In this document: piece after piece, positions 36,079-47,630 of the stretch | Layout: each line of letters begins with the position of its first letter | How positions within the stretch are numbered: position 1 is the stretch's first letter | From: Luzula sylvatica | Taxonomy: Eukaryota > Streptophyta > Magnoliopsida > Poales > Juncaceae | NCBI GenBank assembly: GCA_946800325.1 | Contig: OX326960.1 | Coordinates: forward strand, 51,517,355-51,581,354 | Reading direction: 5' to 3' | Length of the DNA: 64,000 bases | Program-made: the position numbers and the translations under genes | Notes under the pieces: generated by a model | The model's database searches: none | What the model saw: the letters and a program-made list of their open reading frames with translations, nothing else | What the model was told of the DNA's origin: nothing

Positions 36079-38060
36079 CCTATAAGACTAGTAAATGCAA
36101 ATGATTCTTCAAATGACTTGTTTGGATGTCGTTTTAGTAAAATGTAGGAATATATGTTGATATATGTGTAAGTTAAACATGCGATTAAATATATTGGTAT
36201 ATGTAAAATGATAATATAATTATTTTATGAAATTTACATGTAGTATATAATATAATATGATATAACTAAAACCAAATAATTAAACATGATGTTGACTATT
36301 ATATAATGATATATTATGTATCGTAAGTATTAACATAATATAGTATCAGAAATTGAAAACGAGCAAAAATTGCAATAAAAATATGAGATTGAGAAATTTT
36401 TTCGTGTTTATTAATAATAATTGTATTATTTTTGTTTTGAAAATTAAAGACATAAATTATTCTGATGTAAGATATCAAAGATTTAATTATGGTTATCAAG
36501 TTTCAATTTAATTAAAATGGAAAAACACCAAATAACGCAATATACAAAACAAGAATTTGAGTTTAGCCAAATAAATAATGATTTTGATCGTAATGAGAAA
36601 AAAATAACACTATATAAACATTGACTAGAAACAAAAAAATTAAACTTTAGTCAAAAATATTATTGATCAATTAAAAATTGAAATTCCATGATAAAATAAA
36701 AAGATACTGGGGCATTTAAAACATAAGAGTTAGTGCATTTAAGTAAGAGAGAGAGAGACCTAGGTAAAAGAGTCAAGACCATGATTACCAACTCCTAAAC
36801 CGAAAAAAACGGAGCAAAAACTGAGCAAAAACTTCAGTTTTATTTTTGCTAGCTTTTGTATACAAAATTTCCTTAAAATTCCTTAACTAAATATTAACTA
36901 CAATATACTAAAGGAAATTTTTCACATGTAACCAAGTTTACAAACACAATCCAAGAAATAACCAAGTTTTGAACGTATTTTTGAAAATGTCTTTTGCGCT
37001 GAATGGTTCAGCGCCTTTTATTAAAGGGCGAGGTATGGTTCAGCGCCTTTCTTAATTACGCGTTGATTGGTGGGTTGTGACGGTTAATTATTAATTAATA
37101 AGAGACGAAGAATGGAACCCCGCTTTTCTTTCAGGAGTTGCCACGTGAGCAAGACGCTGAATGGATGCTCGCCATGCGTGGAATGAAACCCCGCCTTTTC
37201 TCTGTAACCCTAACGCGCCGCTGCTTCTTCCTTTTCTTTCTCTTCTCTTCCCCTCTTTCTTCCTTCTCCCTTTCTTCCTTCTCTCTTTTCCTTCTCTCTT
37301 TTCCTTCTCTCTTTCTTTCTTTTCTCTTCTCCATCTCCCTTCCTTTTCTCCCTTTCTTCCTTCTCTCTTTCTTTCTCTTCTCCATCTCCCTTCCTTCTCT
37401 TTTTAGGCAGATTCGGTGTGTATTTTTTGTTCTTTTTATATATATCAAATATTTTGAATATTTCAATTGATTTTGAATCTTTGAATATTTGATTTAAAGG
37501 ATTGAAATCTTGAGATTTGGACTAGATTTGGGCTAAAGATTTGAAGTTTGTTCTTCGCTGCAAGGTACATTTTTCTATATTTAATTATTTTAATTAGATT
37601 TGTGCTATAGATTTGTGTTTAGGATTTCTATGGATTTGTGTTAGGATTTGTATCATGGATTTGTGTTAGATTTGTGTTAGGATTTAGTTAGATTTGTGTT
37701 AGGGTTTAAATTGCAAAAAAATAATTTAAGTTAGTGTTTAAGTTGCAAAAAAAAATTGTTGACAAAATAATTTAAAAAATAAAGAATTTAAAATAAATTT
37801 TACACAAAAACAACTTGTAGTGCAAGCAAGGAAGGGACGTCCTTTTGCATTTTTTGGGACGGTAATATTATTAGAGACGGAAATATATCCCGTTATGAAG
37901 GAGGTAGAAGTACGTTAGTAATTTTACGGATTTGATAAATTTGGTTCGTAATTGCACTGGAATAAATACAGAAATGTATGATATAATATTGAAAACGAAT
38001 TGGCCATTTCAATCAGGGGTTTGAGATATTGTTGAAATTAATGGTGATTCAAGTTTAAGC

Positions 38061-39108
38061 ATGATGATGGCAATTATTACCGCAGGTTACAACCAATTGT
38101 TTGTTGAACAAAGAGCTAAATATAATCTTTATCAGAATGATGCTGTTTTTGGTTATAATTATCCCGGTCATTCGTCTGATTCTGGACACCATTCTGCATA
38201 TTATTCGGGTCGTCCCGGGTCATCCGAACAATTTGCTGAACCCTCAGTACCCTCAGAGAGTCGCGTAGAATTAGAGAAAGATATGGAGGAGGAGGAAGAA
38301 GAAGAAGAAATGGAGGAAGGCGACGATAGTAGTGAAAATAGTGTTCCAGAAATTGATATAGATTACGTGATTCATGAATCTACTCAAGGCGGGACGTGGA
38401 TAAATGGAATGATTACGACGGAGGATATCCCCGAAATTTTTGAAGATGACGAATGGATGGATTTAATGGTATGTGAAGAAGGAGATGACGACAATGATGA
38501 AAAAAATGATTTGTCATCCGAGAAATCTTGGCACGGGCTATTGTTTGCAACGAAGAAAGAAATGCAAAACCAATTGAGAGATTGATCGATTAAGAATTTT
38601 GTCGAGTTTCGGGTAGAGAAAAGTAATACGAGTGAATATCAAATTCGATGTGTTCAAGAAGAATGTGAGTGGAGACTGCGTGCAATTGTGCCCAAATCTG
38701 GAATCTCGTGAAAAATTACTAAATTCAAAGGAGGACATACGTGTGTTAATTCTGGTGTTGCGTCTCACAATCGTCAATTAAATGCCGAACACGTTTGTTT
38801 GATGATCCTTCCCAATTTACGTCAAGATAGAACTTTTGATGTTCATAACATTAAAGAATTGGTTTTTAAGTAATATCATATCGAAATTAGTTATAAGGTT
38901 GCATGGCAAGCACGGTCAGATGCAATTGCCTTAATTTATGGAAAATGGGAGGATTCTTATGCCGATTTACCATCGTATATGAAGATGTTACAAATGAGAG
39001 ATCCAAGTACCGAGATATGACATTTAGATTATTGTCGTGGCGGTACTTCGTATGGTGGTCATCCAGACTATTTCGATCCGACACAAAATGCACCGAGAGA
39101 TGACATTT
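38061..39108 (+). pseudogene. Mutator-like (MuDR) transposase N-terminal fragment, broken
   Basis: An open N-terminal part (38061-38585) has a long acidic run (EEEEEEEMEEG) and ends at the conserved entry to the DNA-binding region (WHGLLFATKKEMQNQLRD). After a stop the family sequence continues: FRVEKSNTSEY, then C-x4-C-E-WRLRA, a stop where the usual Trp stands, then FKGGHTC. This is the MuDR DNA-binding zinc motif. Later comes ISYKVAWQARSDAIALIYG. Further stops interrupt it, and the sequence ends around 39108 before any DDE catalytic domain. No active transposase can be made. Confidence 0.8.
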
Positions 39109-39253
39109 AGATTATTGTTATTGTGTTGTGTTCTGATGATTGTGATTGTGATATTTAGATGATTTTGATGATATTGGATAGTAAAAAAAATACATTACCA
39201 AATTGTTGATATAAATAGGAAATACATTCTACTAAAATAGTACATATATCTAA

Positions 39254-39985
39254 TTAATTCCTTGGATAGTAAAAAAAAGTTGTTACTACATTTTCTCGAC
39301 AATCGATATATTTCTTGACTATGTTCCCATGCACATCACCAAATTGTCTCCTTGGTATGTACGCAGGTTTGATATATAGCCATTTGGATACCATCTGCAT
39401 TAACGCGTCGTGATTTGTATGCGCAGGCATAATCTTCCTTTCCGGCTTAACTCCTCTTTGATACCATAAATCGATATATAAATCACCCAAAGTGCATTCC
39501 TTATACATGAAGTCATACATTTCCTTTACAATTCTTTCCCAATGTATGGTACAATATTTCCAAAAAATATTGATTTCCTCCAGATTTGTAACCTCAACTG
39601 GCCGCTTGTAACGTTTCTAATTAACGAAAAAACACACATAAGCAAAATAATGAATTTTTTAAAGGTTAAAAATTAAATTTCAAATAACTTACACGAAATT
39701 CATCAAAAACTCTAACTCGTGCTTTGGGGCACCATCCGCTATCCCAATTAAGCCATCCTTCGTTATTTTGGGCTAAAATAATGTATATGTCATGATGTAT
39801 GAATAACGATTCATCGCGTTTTTTTTTTTCCCAAATAGCGAATATCGTACATATGACACTCAATAACGGGCCTATCTTTGTGGGGAACCGGAGGAGATAA
39901 GACATGCCTTTTATCAAAAAATGTCTCTTTCAACTCAATATCCCACCATTTTTTTTTTGGAAGGAGTAGAAGATGAAGAAGCCAT
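39254..39985 (-). pseudogene. Unknown two-exon gene inside the Mutator-like element, frameshifted
   Basis: On the minus strand a start at 39985 opens with MASSSSTPSKKK. A frame slip in the A run at 39948-39957 and another at about 39820-39830 interrupt an otherwise readable protein. It continues to a good donor (R|GTAAGT at 39692), a 75-bp intron, and a second exon 39616-39254 ending YYPRN. The product is rich in Trp and Tyr (NEGWLNWDSGWCP, EINIFWKYCTIHWE, KWLYIKPAYIPRRQFGDVHG). I do not recognise the family. It could be a captured host gene or a second element-encoded gene. Confidence 0.6.
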
Positions 39986-40653
39986 TAAAGAATAAATCTT
40001 GAGAAAAGAAGAAGAGAAAGATGATGATTTTTTGGTTTTTGAAAAATTGAGAAGAAGAGGAAGATATTAATAGGACTGAAAAAAGTAAAATCGAATATAT
40101 TCCTTTCTAATAAAGACAAGAAACAATTTCTGAAAGTGTTAAAGGGAATATATTCGTTTTTGATTTTTTATGACAGTGTAAGGTATTGTCAATTTTTTAC
40201 TTTTCAGAAGAGGGAAAAAAAAGAAGAGGCAAGAGGAGAAAAAAGAAGAAAGTAGAGGGGAAAAAAGAAGAGAGTAGAGGGAAAAAAGAAGAAGAAATAA
40301 GGCGCTGTTCCATTATTCGCCATTTAGAAAGGCGGGGTACCATAGAGCGCCAGGCGTGTTACCATTCTGCGCTTTTCTTAATTAAAAATTAACAGTCCAC
40401 AACAACTAATTAAAGGAAATAAATGAAAGGCGGGGTACCATACAGCGCCAGGCGCTGAACCATTCGGCGCAAAAGATATTTTCAGAATTATTTTCAAAAC
40501 TTGGTTATTTCTTGGATTATGTTTGTAAACTTGGTTACATGCGAAAAATTTCCTATACTAAAATGCATCCAAACAATCATTAGTAATTTATTTGAAATTT
40601 TTTCCTAAACTACAAATTACTTGGTACTTCCTTGTGATCCAAACAAGTCCTTA

Positions 40654-41099
40654 GGGAGTAAAAATAGACTTTTTTTTTTCTTCTATTTACTAAATAATGG
40701 GACAAATATAGGGGACTTTACAACAAACGCGACATGTCAATTTCAAAATGGACCTGCATAATTGAAATTAATGGGTTAATTTATAACTAATCATAGAAAA
40801 TTATTGCAATTTCGACGACACTGTCAGAGTTATTTTTTCAATTTTCAGTAAATTGTGCAATTTTGAGTCATTTTTGACACAATTCGGAGTTTTTTGTTGT
40901 GCAATTTTTATTCAAGAAAGAAAAACCCGTGAACTGGAATTTGAGCAATTTGTATTCAACCTCTTTAATGAAATTTGAGCAATTTGTATTCAACCTCTTG
41001 AATGTACATTCTGTAATGCAATGATCTTCCAGCAACAATAAATCAAATAAGTCTAACGTATCAACAGTTACTAAAACTAAAAAAATAAAATTAATGGTG
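40654..41099. other. Intergenic, short direct repeat
   Basis: The 28-base phrase around GAATTTGAGCAATTTGTATT occurs twice in tandem at about 40937 and 40972. No gene is recognised. The right end is the 3' flank of the small MGNC gene. Confidence 0.45.
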
Positions 41100-41405
41100 C
41101 TATCTTTGTTCTTGGCCCTCAGGTATACTTCCTAGACGGGGCTTCCAATGTCCTTCCTTAACACCGCCATCATGACAAACAATTCCTCTCTTCATTATCT
41201 CCTCCAAAGCCCTCTCCAAAGACGTCGATTCCTCGCTTCCTAACAATTCCTTCAATTGTTTCTTCGTGATCTTAATCTTCACCTCTTTCTTGCTTTCTTT
41301 CTCATGATAATGCCAAAGTTCGTGCTTCTCGGAGAACTCGAAATCCGAATCGTAGCCGTCGTCGGCCCAGGTCCTCTCCCGCTGAACCACGACGCAATTA
41401 CCCAT
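41100..41405 (-). CDS. Small plant-specific MGNC protein, paralogue 1
   Basis: A 101-residue intronless frame beginning MGNCVVVQRERTW. The MGNC start suits N-myristoylation at Gly2 and palmitoylation at Cys4, hence membrane attachment. An acidic stretch (DDGYDSDFEFSE) is followed by a basic helix KKQLKELLG, a Leu/Glu helix, and the C-terminal motif HWKPRLGSIPE. Function is not known to me. It is clearly paralogous to the gene at 51249-51536, which has the same start, KKQLEKLLG, and HWKPRLQSIPE. A TATA box (GTTATATAAG, minus strand, about 41480-41489) lies about 80 bases upstream. Confidence 0.85.
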   Translation of the reverse strand: MGNCVVVQRERTWADDGYDSDFEFSEKHELWHYHEKESKKEVKIKITKKQLKELLGSEESTSLERALEEIMKRGIVCHDGGVKEGHWKPRLGSIPEGQEQR

Positions 41406-41479
41406 TATTATTGGTTTTTAGATGCTTTGATGGGGAAGAATGGCGAAAGGTTGTTGAAATGGAATATTAAATGGGGTGC

Positions 41480-41489
41480 TCTTATATAA
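41480..41489 (-). promoter_or_regulatory. TATA box of MGNC paralogue 1
   Basis: GTTATATAAG on the minus strand, about 75-85 bases upstream of the ATG. The position is good for a core promoter. Confidence 0.6.
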
Positions 41490-43184
41490 CAAGGGGATAA
41501 GGGAGAAAGGAAGGGTCCACGTTGGAGAGGAAGGTTTGAAGTTGATCTCTTCTTTGAGAAGGTAAAAGGTCTCGTCCATGGAAATTTGATGGCATGTGAT
41601 ACCAAGTTGTGTGTATCCTCTCAGATGGTCAATAATGGAGAAATCATTAAGTGGAGGAAATGATTCCATATAGAAAACTATATATTACGAGATGTAAAGG
41701 ATCACGAATCTAGGTGGCATGGTAAAGACCAAGTCATATAATTTTCCATTTTGGAATCTTGATCAAATGATGAACGGGTAAGATTGACTGAGTAGTGTGA
41801 ACTCAAGTTCTCAAGGTATCTATCTATTTATCTATCCTTTCCTTATTATGGCTAAACTAATGGGGTTATATATGGTGTCTACAAAATTTACTCAATTTTT
41901 TTTTATAACTTTACGTAAATGTTTAATTAAATTGTTTAACATTACTAATTATTAGTAATGAATTGTTGAATTAATTGAATTGACATGTCAATTAATATGT
42001 AACCAGTGAGTTCATAACCTAGTTTGTTGAGTGTGAAGCACAAAAATCATATGTTATGAGAGGTTGTGTATGGCGGGGAACGCGCAGTTCGCGAAGGGAT
42101 TCAGATCCAACTGTTTAGGATTCAGATCAACGAGTCGAAGTTTAGGACAAAATCTGATGATTAAGAAGCTAATTAGTTTTATGGAATGTTGTGTATGGTA
42201 TGTAGTTTCGGTTATCTAGTTTTTATGGGTTTATTATCCTTTTTTTATGCTCGAGGCTCGTATATAGTTTTGTTGTAATAAAAACCGTTTTGGGTTAAGA
42301 TTTCATGTTTTATTCTTGGCACGTAAAAATTAGAAGTCCCTAGATTATCAGGACTTCATTTAATAATAAGATAACAAAATGTATATCTTGCTAATTAAGT
42401 TAATGATAAAAAAGCAAAAAACATTTATGTGTGCTCTTTTCAAGCAAATTTATACAAAAAATAATGCAGACATGACAGATTTAGATTTAGTAGGGATTCC
42501 ATAATTCTCGATAGAAACATTTGCATGTTAATAAATAATTGATTTTCTCTAGGGTCTCAAAATGAAATTGTTGGAGCAAATAAATTTGAATTTTACGTTT
42601 CATAATACAATTTTAATGTGCAAAATGAGAATCACTATCACTATGTACATACAAAAATAAATGTAACATTTGCATATTAGTAAGGTCTCCATGATTCTTA
42701 ATCTTAATACAAACTGCAGTTTATATTACCGGATAATTGATTTTCTCTGGTCTCTCATAATGAATTTGTTGAAAATGAAAAGTTGAATTATCATACTTCT
42801 CATGATACAATCTTCGATATTCAAAAAATAAAACAATCACTATATATATTAGAGAACATAGTATCTCATAATTAATGTGTGAAGGTTGAAACACGAATTA
42901 CATGCTGCTTTCGTAGTTCGTCAATTTGGCATGTTGATGAAGTAGTCCGGCATCATTTTTAAATTTTAATATTAAGATATTAAAATGAATTGACGTGTCA
43001 ATTAATTTTTAATTAAAGTATTAATTAATCCAACTAATTTTTTTTTCCATTTCGTCAAAAATATTGAAATGAGAGGAGAGCATAGTTTAGTTTCTCAAAG
43101 TTAAATATGGTCCACTGATAATAAAAATAGTACGAAGGGAAGGACTTTGATATAAATTTTTAAGACCAAAAAACTAATAAAAAA

Positions 43185-43222
<38 letters not shown>

Positions 43223-44566
43223 TCTGGCGATTACAGTCCAAATAGATTTGGGTCTCAAATTCGATTTTTGTGAGATATCATGCACTAGGTTGCCTACATA
43301 ACATGACGGACCTATTACATATAAAATTTTATTATTTTATTAATTATAACATACATATAATTATTTTACAATGTATTAGATTTAGGGTTTACGAGTCATA
43401 TAATTATTTTTGAATATATTTGATATCCATGTAACAGTATCTAAAGTTTTTTGATTTCGAAATATCATACTATAAATGAAATATTTGTTATTTTCAGATA
43501 TTTATTTATATGTCTTGTTTTTTTAATTTTAATTTTAATTTCGAATTTGAAATTTTGTTGTCGAATTATATTTGTTCAATCATTAGAAGTATCATATAAT
43601 GAGGATGACTAAGATAGTTAATTAAGTATCATGAGTTTGGTACTTAAAACTTTTTGACCATTATATTTGATTTGAGATGTGTGCATTTAATGATTAACAT
43701 AAACTGATATGTCAATCAATAATGATGAATATATATATCATTAAAAAACATTAATCTCAAATCAAATCTAATGGTTAAAAAATCCTAAGTACCAAACCCA
43801 TGATACTTAATTGAGTATCTTACCCATCCTCTCATATAATTGTCAGTGGATTATCCATTTATGTTTTCAAAAAAAAAAATATGTATGAAGAAGTTCTTTT
43901 TTTTTTTAAAAGTCCCTAATAATTTATCACACTATAAACTACGGTCGACTTAAAAAAAATAGATTTGAATTATACACAAATATATTATGTATTGTGTTAG
44001 AATAATATTCGCTTTGCTCGACGAGCGAGTATGATAATTATATTTTTCATTTAATATGAAGTATTATATTTGTATGTTGATAATAATCATGTTATATAAA
44101 AATAAAATTATTTACATTAAATTAATCTCATCAGATTATTATAACTCATTTATGTATAATCATTTATATGTTTTATGATTATGTTAAGTTATGACAAAAT
44201 ATAACTTATTTTTTTTTACCAATAAAAATAACAATAGTTGCAAATTGGGGAATCAATAAATATCTTGCAAATCACACAAAAACTATTGCTAGTCGTTAGA
44301 AGATGCAAACTTTACATATTCTCTAGTAAAATAACTGCCAGTTTTGATGTTACGAGTTGATAAATACTCAATCTGGTAACACTACTGAACAAATTAATTT
44401 ATTGATTTCTATAACTAGAGTACCACACGTATATCCTTGTTTCCTTGGCACAAAGAATTGATTTTTTATGGTTTCTCAAAAAGGAATTTGTTGAAACAAA
44501 TAAGTTGAATTATCATACGTTTCATAATACAATCTTGATATGCAAATGGAGACAAATAACTATATA
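41490..44566. other. AT-rich repeat-filled intergenic region
   Basis: No gene is recognised. A SINE-like remnant (42006-42080: GTTGAGTGTGAAGCACAAAAA, then TGTTATGAGAGGTTGTG) resembles the sequence at 47505-47630. A TA microsatellite lies at about 43190-43220. Modules starting GATTTTCTCT(A/G)G recur at about 42540 and 42731, and in weaker form at 44458 and 49308. A phrase around GACGAGCGAGTATGATAATT occurs at about 44020 and again, diverged, at 46175. Confidence 0.5.
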
Positions 44567-45370
44567 AAAATGCTAACAAGAATCCATAAAAAAATTAAAA
44601 AAAAAATTCAAATACCAAAATATACTGTTGAAATTAACAAAATATATTATTGGATTTATTAAGATATACTGTTGAAATATATTATTTTATTCTCAATTTT
44701 GACTATGTTAACATATTGGATTCATCAGTATATTTTACTAATTTGAAGACTATATTTTTGCTAATTTCATAAGTATATTTTGCACGCGTGAATTCTTTTT
44801 GAATTCTCCTTAGCAAACCTGAATATATATATATATATATATATATATCAAAATTCTTGTTTGGCGAACGCGACCAACAACGCTTATTTCTCACAATCTA
44901 TAAATGAAAATTAAATTTGAACCGTATAGATGTAATCAATATCACTTGAGAATGTTATAGATTCAATTTTATGAAAAATAAAAAATCTATCATATTCATC
45001 ATGATACGTAAAAATATTAACGGTCAATAACATTTACGACATGATTCATCATGAAATTTTTTTTTAAATTAGAATTTTTTGCATTGGATTTCATTTAAGT
45101 TATATAGATAGGGTTAGGATAAAATTTTACTATGTTACGAGTTTTTCTTAATGAAAATCTAAAATTTTACCGAAATGGACGGTTGTGAAAATTTGTTATT
45201 TGTTTTGTTAGATAGAAAAATTCAAATGATACAAAATTTATTTTACCACATATCTAGATGATATATATCACATCTATACGGTTATGGTTTAATTTTCATC
45301 TATATATTTTGAAAAATAAGCGTTGTTGGCCAATGTTGGCCAAGTAAGGATGTTGGCCATTGACCCTAGC

Positions 45371-45448
<78 letters not shown>

Positions 45449-45695
45449 CTAAGGAGAATTCCAAAAAAAAAATATCCGAAAATAATTCAGCAGGCAAAAT
45501 ATACTAATGAAATTAGGAAAATATACTATCTAAATGAACAAAATATAATGTTGAATCCAACATGTTAACATGATTAAAATTAAGAATAAAATAATATATT
45601 TCAACAGTACATTTTGTTATATACAAAAATATATTTTGCTAATTTCAATAGTATATTTTGAATTTTTAATTCTTTTTGTGGATTTTTTTTAGCAT
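44567..45695. mobile_element. Large foldback element, about 1.13 kb
   Basis: Left arm (44567 to about 44960) and right arm (about 45250-45695) are diverged inverted copies of each other. Both hold AATATACT(G/A)TTGAAATTA, TGTTAACAT(A/G)TTGGATTCA, AATTCTCCTTAGCAAA, an AT microsatellite, CCAACAACGCTTATTT and CCGTATAGATGT, in matching order. The spacer is about 280 bases and there is no coding capacity. Ends are near AAATGCTAA; the target duplication was not resolved. Confidence 0.7.
45377..45445. repeat. (AT)n microsatellite
   Basis: About 34 perfect AT units in the right arm of the foldback. The matching position in the left arm (44822-44848) has about 13 units. The Tyr-Ile frame across it is an artefact. 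Confidence 0.95.
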
Positions 45696-46296
45696 TTCAT
45701 ATATATATATAAGTAAAGTAAAGATAACATTTCACACAATTCATGCGTGAAGAACCACGAATTACATGATTTCCGTAGTACATCAATTTTGATATGTTGA
45801 AAAAGTTGTCGAGGAACCATTTTGATGATCTTCCATTCAAAAGTTTAATTTGCTATCGAAATATCACCATATAAATTAAATATTTCTTACATTCAGTTAT
45901 TTATTTTTATATATTGTATTGTTTTTTATTGTGATTTCGAATTTGAAATTTTATTGTTCAAATATATTTGTCCAATCATTAATCATTAATCATCGAATTT
46001 GAAATTTTCGTACCTGTTGTTATCCTTCCATTTTTAAGAATGTAGACACTTTTATTTTAAAAAATATCCCTAATTAATTTATCACACTATAATTTATGCC
46101 CGACTTAAAAATGTTTGATTTGAATTATACACGAACAAATTATGTACCGTACTAGAATAATACTCGTAATGCGCGGCGAGCGAGTATGATAATTCTATTT
46201 TAAATTTCACGTGGAGTATTAATTTTTATGATGATAATAACAATATCATATCAAAATAAAATTATTCACATTAGATTAAACTCATTATATTATTAT

Positions 46297-46521
46297 GGAG
46301 AGTTCTATGATAGACCCATTTTCGGACCTTTTTCGAAAATTATTTTAAGATATTTTAGGTATTTATCAATTAATTATACAAAATTTATGTTTTGCATATT
46401 ATTAAATGATAAATATACAATTGAATCTTACAAAAAACAATCATTAGTTAACAAATATTCGAATTTTTTTTTTTTTAAAATGGGCCCATCATAAGAAAAT
46501 AGGTCTATCATAGAACTTCCC
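46297..46521. mobile_element. Mutator-like MITE, 225 bp
   Basis: The termini GGAGAGTTCTATGATAGACC and, read inward, GGGAAGTTCTATGATAGACC are near-identical. A 9-base duplication TATTATTAT flanks them (46288-46296 and 46522-46530). The duplication is low complexity, which weakens it a little. Non-coding. Confidence 0.72.
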
Positions 46522-46984
46522 TATTATTATAGCTCATTTATGTATTCATGTAAATATTTTACGATTATTTGATTTTATGACAGAAAATAACTTTTTTTTA
46601 TATCAAATATTAATAATATATTACTACAAATATATAATAATATATGAGATATTACGAAATTTTAAGAAAAAGTACAACAATAAAAATTAATATTCATGTA
46701 ATATGATATATCAGGGTTTGGGTATAGTCCAACAATTGTTGGAGAATGTTCCGATCAATACGTTAATGACTATTAGATTTCAATTTTGATGATGATTTCT
46801 TAATATGATATACATATGATCAACAGTAACTTTAAAAGAAATATCACAATGATCATCAAAAATATCATCCAATGATTATTAATGCGTTGGTCGGATCATC
46901 CTTCAACGACTGAATCATATCCGAACCCGATATATGAAATATAGAATCAGCGAACCAAACGAAAACTACACGAGTTTTATTGAA

Positions 46985-47200
46985 ATAAATGTCCCAAGTT
47001 AATTCACCCGCTCCATTCCAAAATTGCCGAGTCGGCCCACCCAAATTAAACGAAAACCCCGCACCACGTCAATCGGGACACGTACCATTATACCATATAC
47101 ATCTAATCACTAAAATCCAGTTACCAACTCACGCTCTACTAGAAAATTACGCCCAAATTCAGATTTCAAAATTTAATTCGATTACTTCAAAACACGTGTT
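46985..47200 (+). repeat. Degenerate copy of the MGNC paralogue 2 promoter
   Basis: This segment parallels 50780-50965, the upstream region of the gene at 51249. Shared blocks in order are CTCCATTCC, TTGCCGAGTCG, GTCGGCCC, CCAATT/CCAAATT, GGACACGT, CAATCAC or TAATCAC, CACGCTCT and AAATTACGCCCAAATTCA. No MGNC coding sequence follows it. It looks like the remains of a duplicated gene copy whose coding part was lost. Confidence 0.72.
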
Positions 47201-47504
47201 ACACTTTTACCTATTCTTGTATCTTGTCACTGTTTTTCCAATATCCCTTGTAAACCTTCATAAATTTGTAAATTGTAACTAGTTAAGCTTGTTTGAATGA
47301 GTAAGAAGTAAGAGAAAATATACTCACACCTTTTTATTTATTAATGCTCTCACACTTTATTATTCGTTCATATTTATTATTATTCAATGCATATAGATCA
47401 ATTTTTTGAATATATTTGTTCATACCAATCTAGATAAAACTCTATTTGTGTATAAATCAATTTTTTTTTCTCATTTATAATTTATTTATTTTTGCCAATG
47501 AATT

Positions 47505-47630
47505 CGTGGTCCAATGATTGAGTATGAGAAATAAGAAATCATGTGTTGTGAGAGGTTGTGGGTTCGAATTTCATTGGCACCAATAGATGGAGGATCAACG
47601 AACTTTCTCCATTTACTCTTTTTTTTATAT
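47505..47630 (+). mobile_element. SINE-like element with a B-box
   Basis: GTGGTCCAATGATTGAGTATGAG resembles a pol III A box region. GGGTTCGAATTTC is a near-canonical B box about 45 bases later, and the copy ends near a CTTTTTTT run. A diverged 5' part of the same family lies at 42006-42080. No target duplication is seen, so this is tentative. Confidence 0.45.

Larger units (their letters stand above)
36913..40553. mobile_element. Mutator-like element, 3.64 kb, with decayed genes
   Basis: Terminal inverted repeats of about 100 bases start GGAAATTTTTC(A/G)CATGTAACC. They are flanked by a perfect 9-base duplication, TATACTAAA (36904-36912 and 40554-40562). Just inside, both ends carry GCGCTGAA(C/T)-type palindromes. 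Further in, a polypyrimidine tract at 37225-37402 faces its purine complement at 40205-40300, so the element can fold back. It carries a Mutator transposase pseudogene (+) and an unknown antisense gene (-), described separately. Confidence 0.85.
35393..40650. mobile_element. Harbinger-like element carrying two nested transposons
   Basis: The left end GGGCTTGTTTGGATGCAC and the right end read inward GGACTTGTTTGGATCACA form short inverted repeats. Both are flanked by TTA (35390-35392 and 40651-40653). Without its passengers (the hAT MITE at 35479-36078 and the Mutator-like element at 36913-40553) the host element would be about 1 kb. It is non-coding. The match is short, so this outer element is less certain than the inner two. 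Confidence 0.55.

Noticed and set aside
37131..37470. Long Arg/Lys/Glu-rich (-) and Ser/Leu/Phe-rich (+) open frames
   Set aside because: They lie entirely in the CTTTCT polypyrimidine tract of the Mutator-like element; low-complexity DNA gives open frames on both strands with no homology.
45323..45568. Open frame with a Tyr-Ile repeat
   Set aside because: It is a translation of the AT microsatellite in the foldback element.
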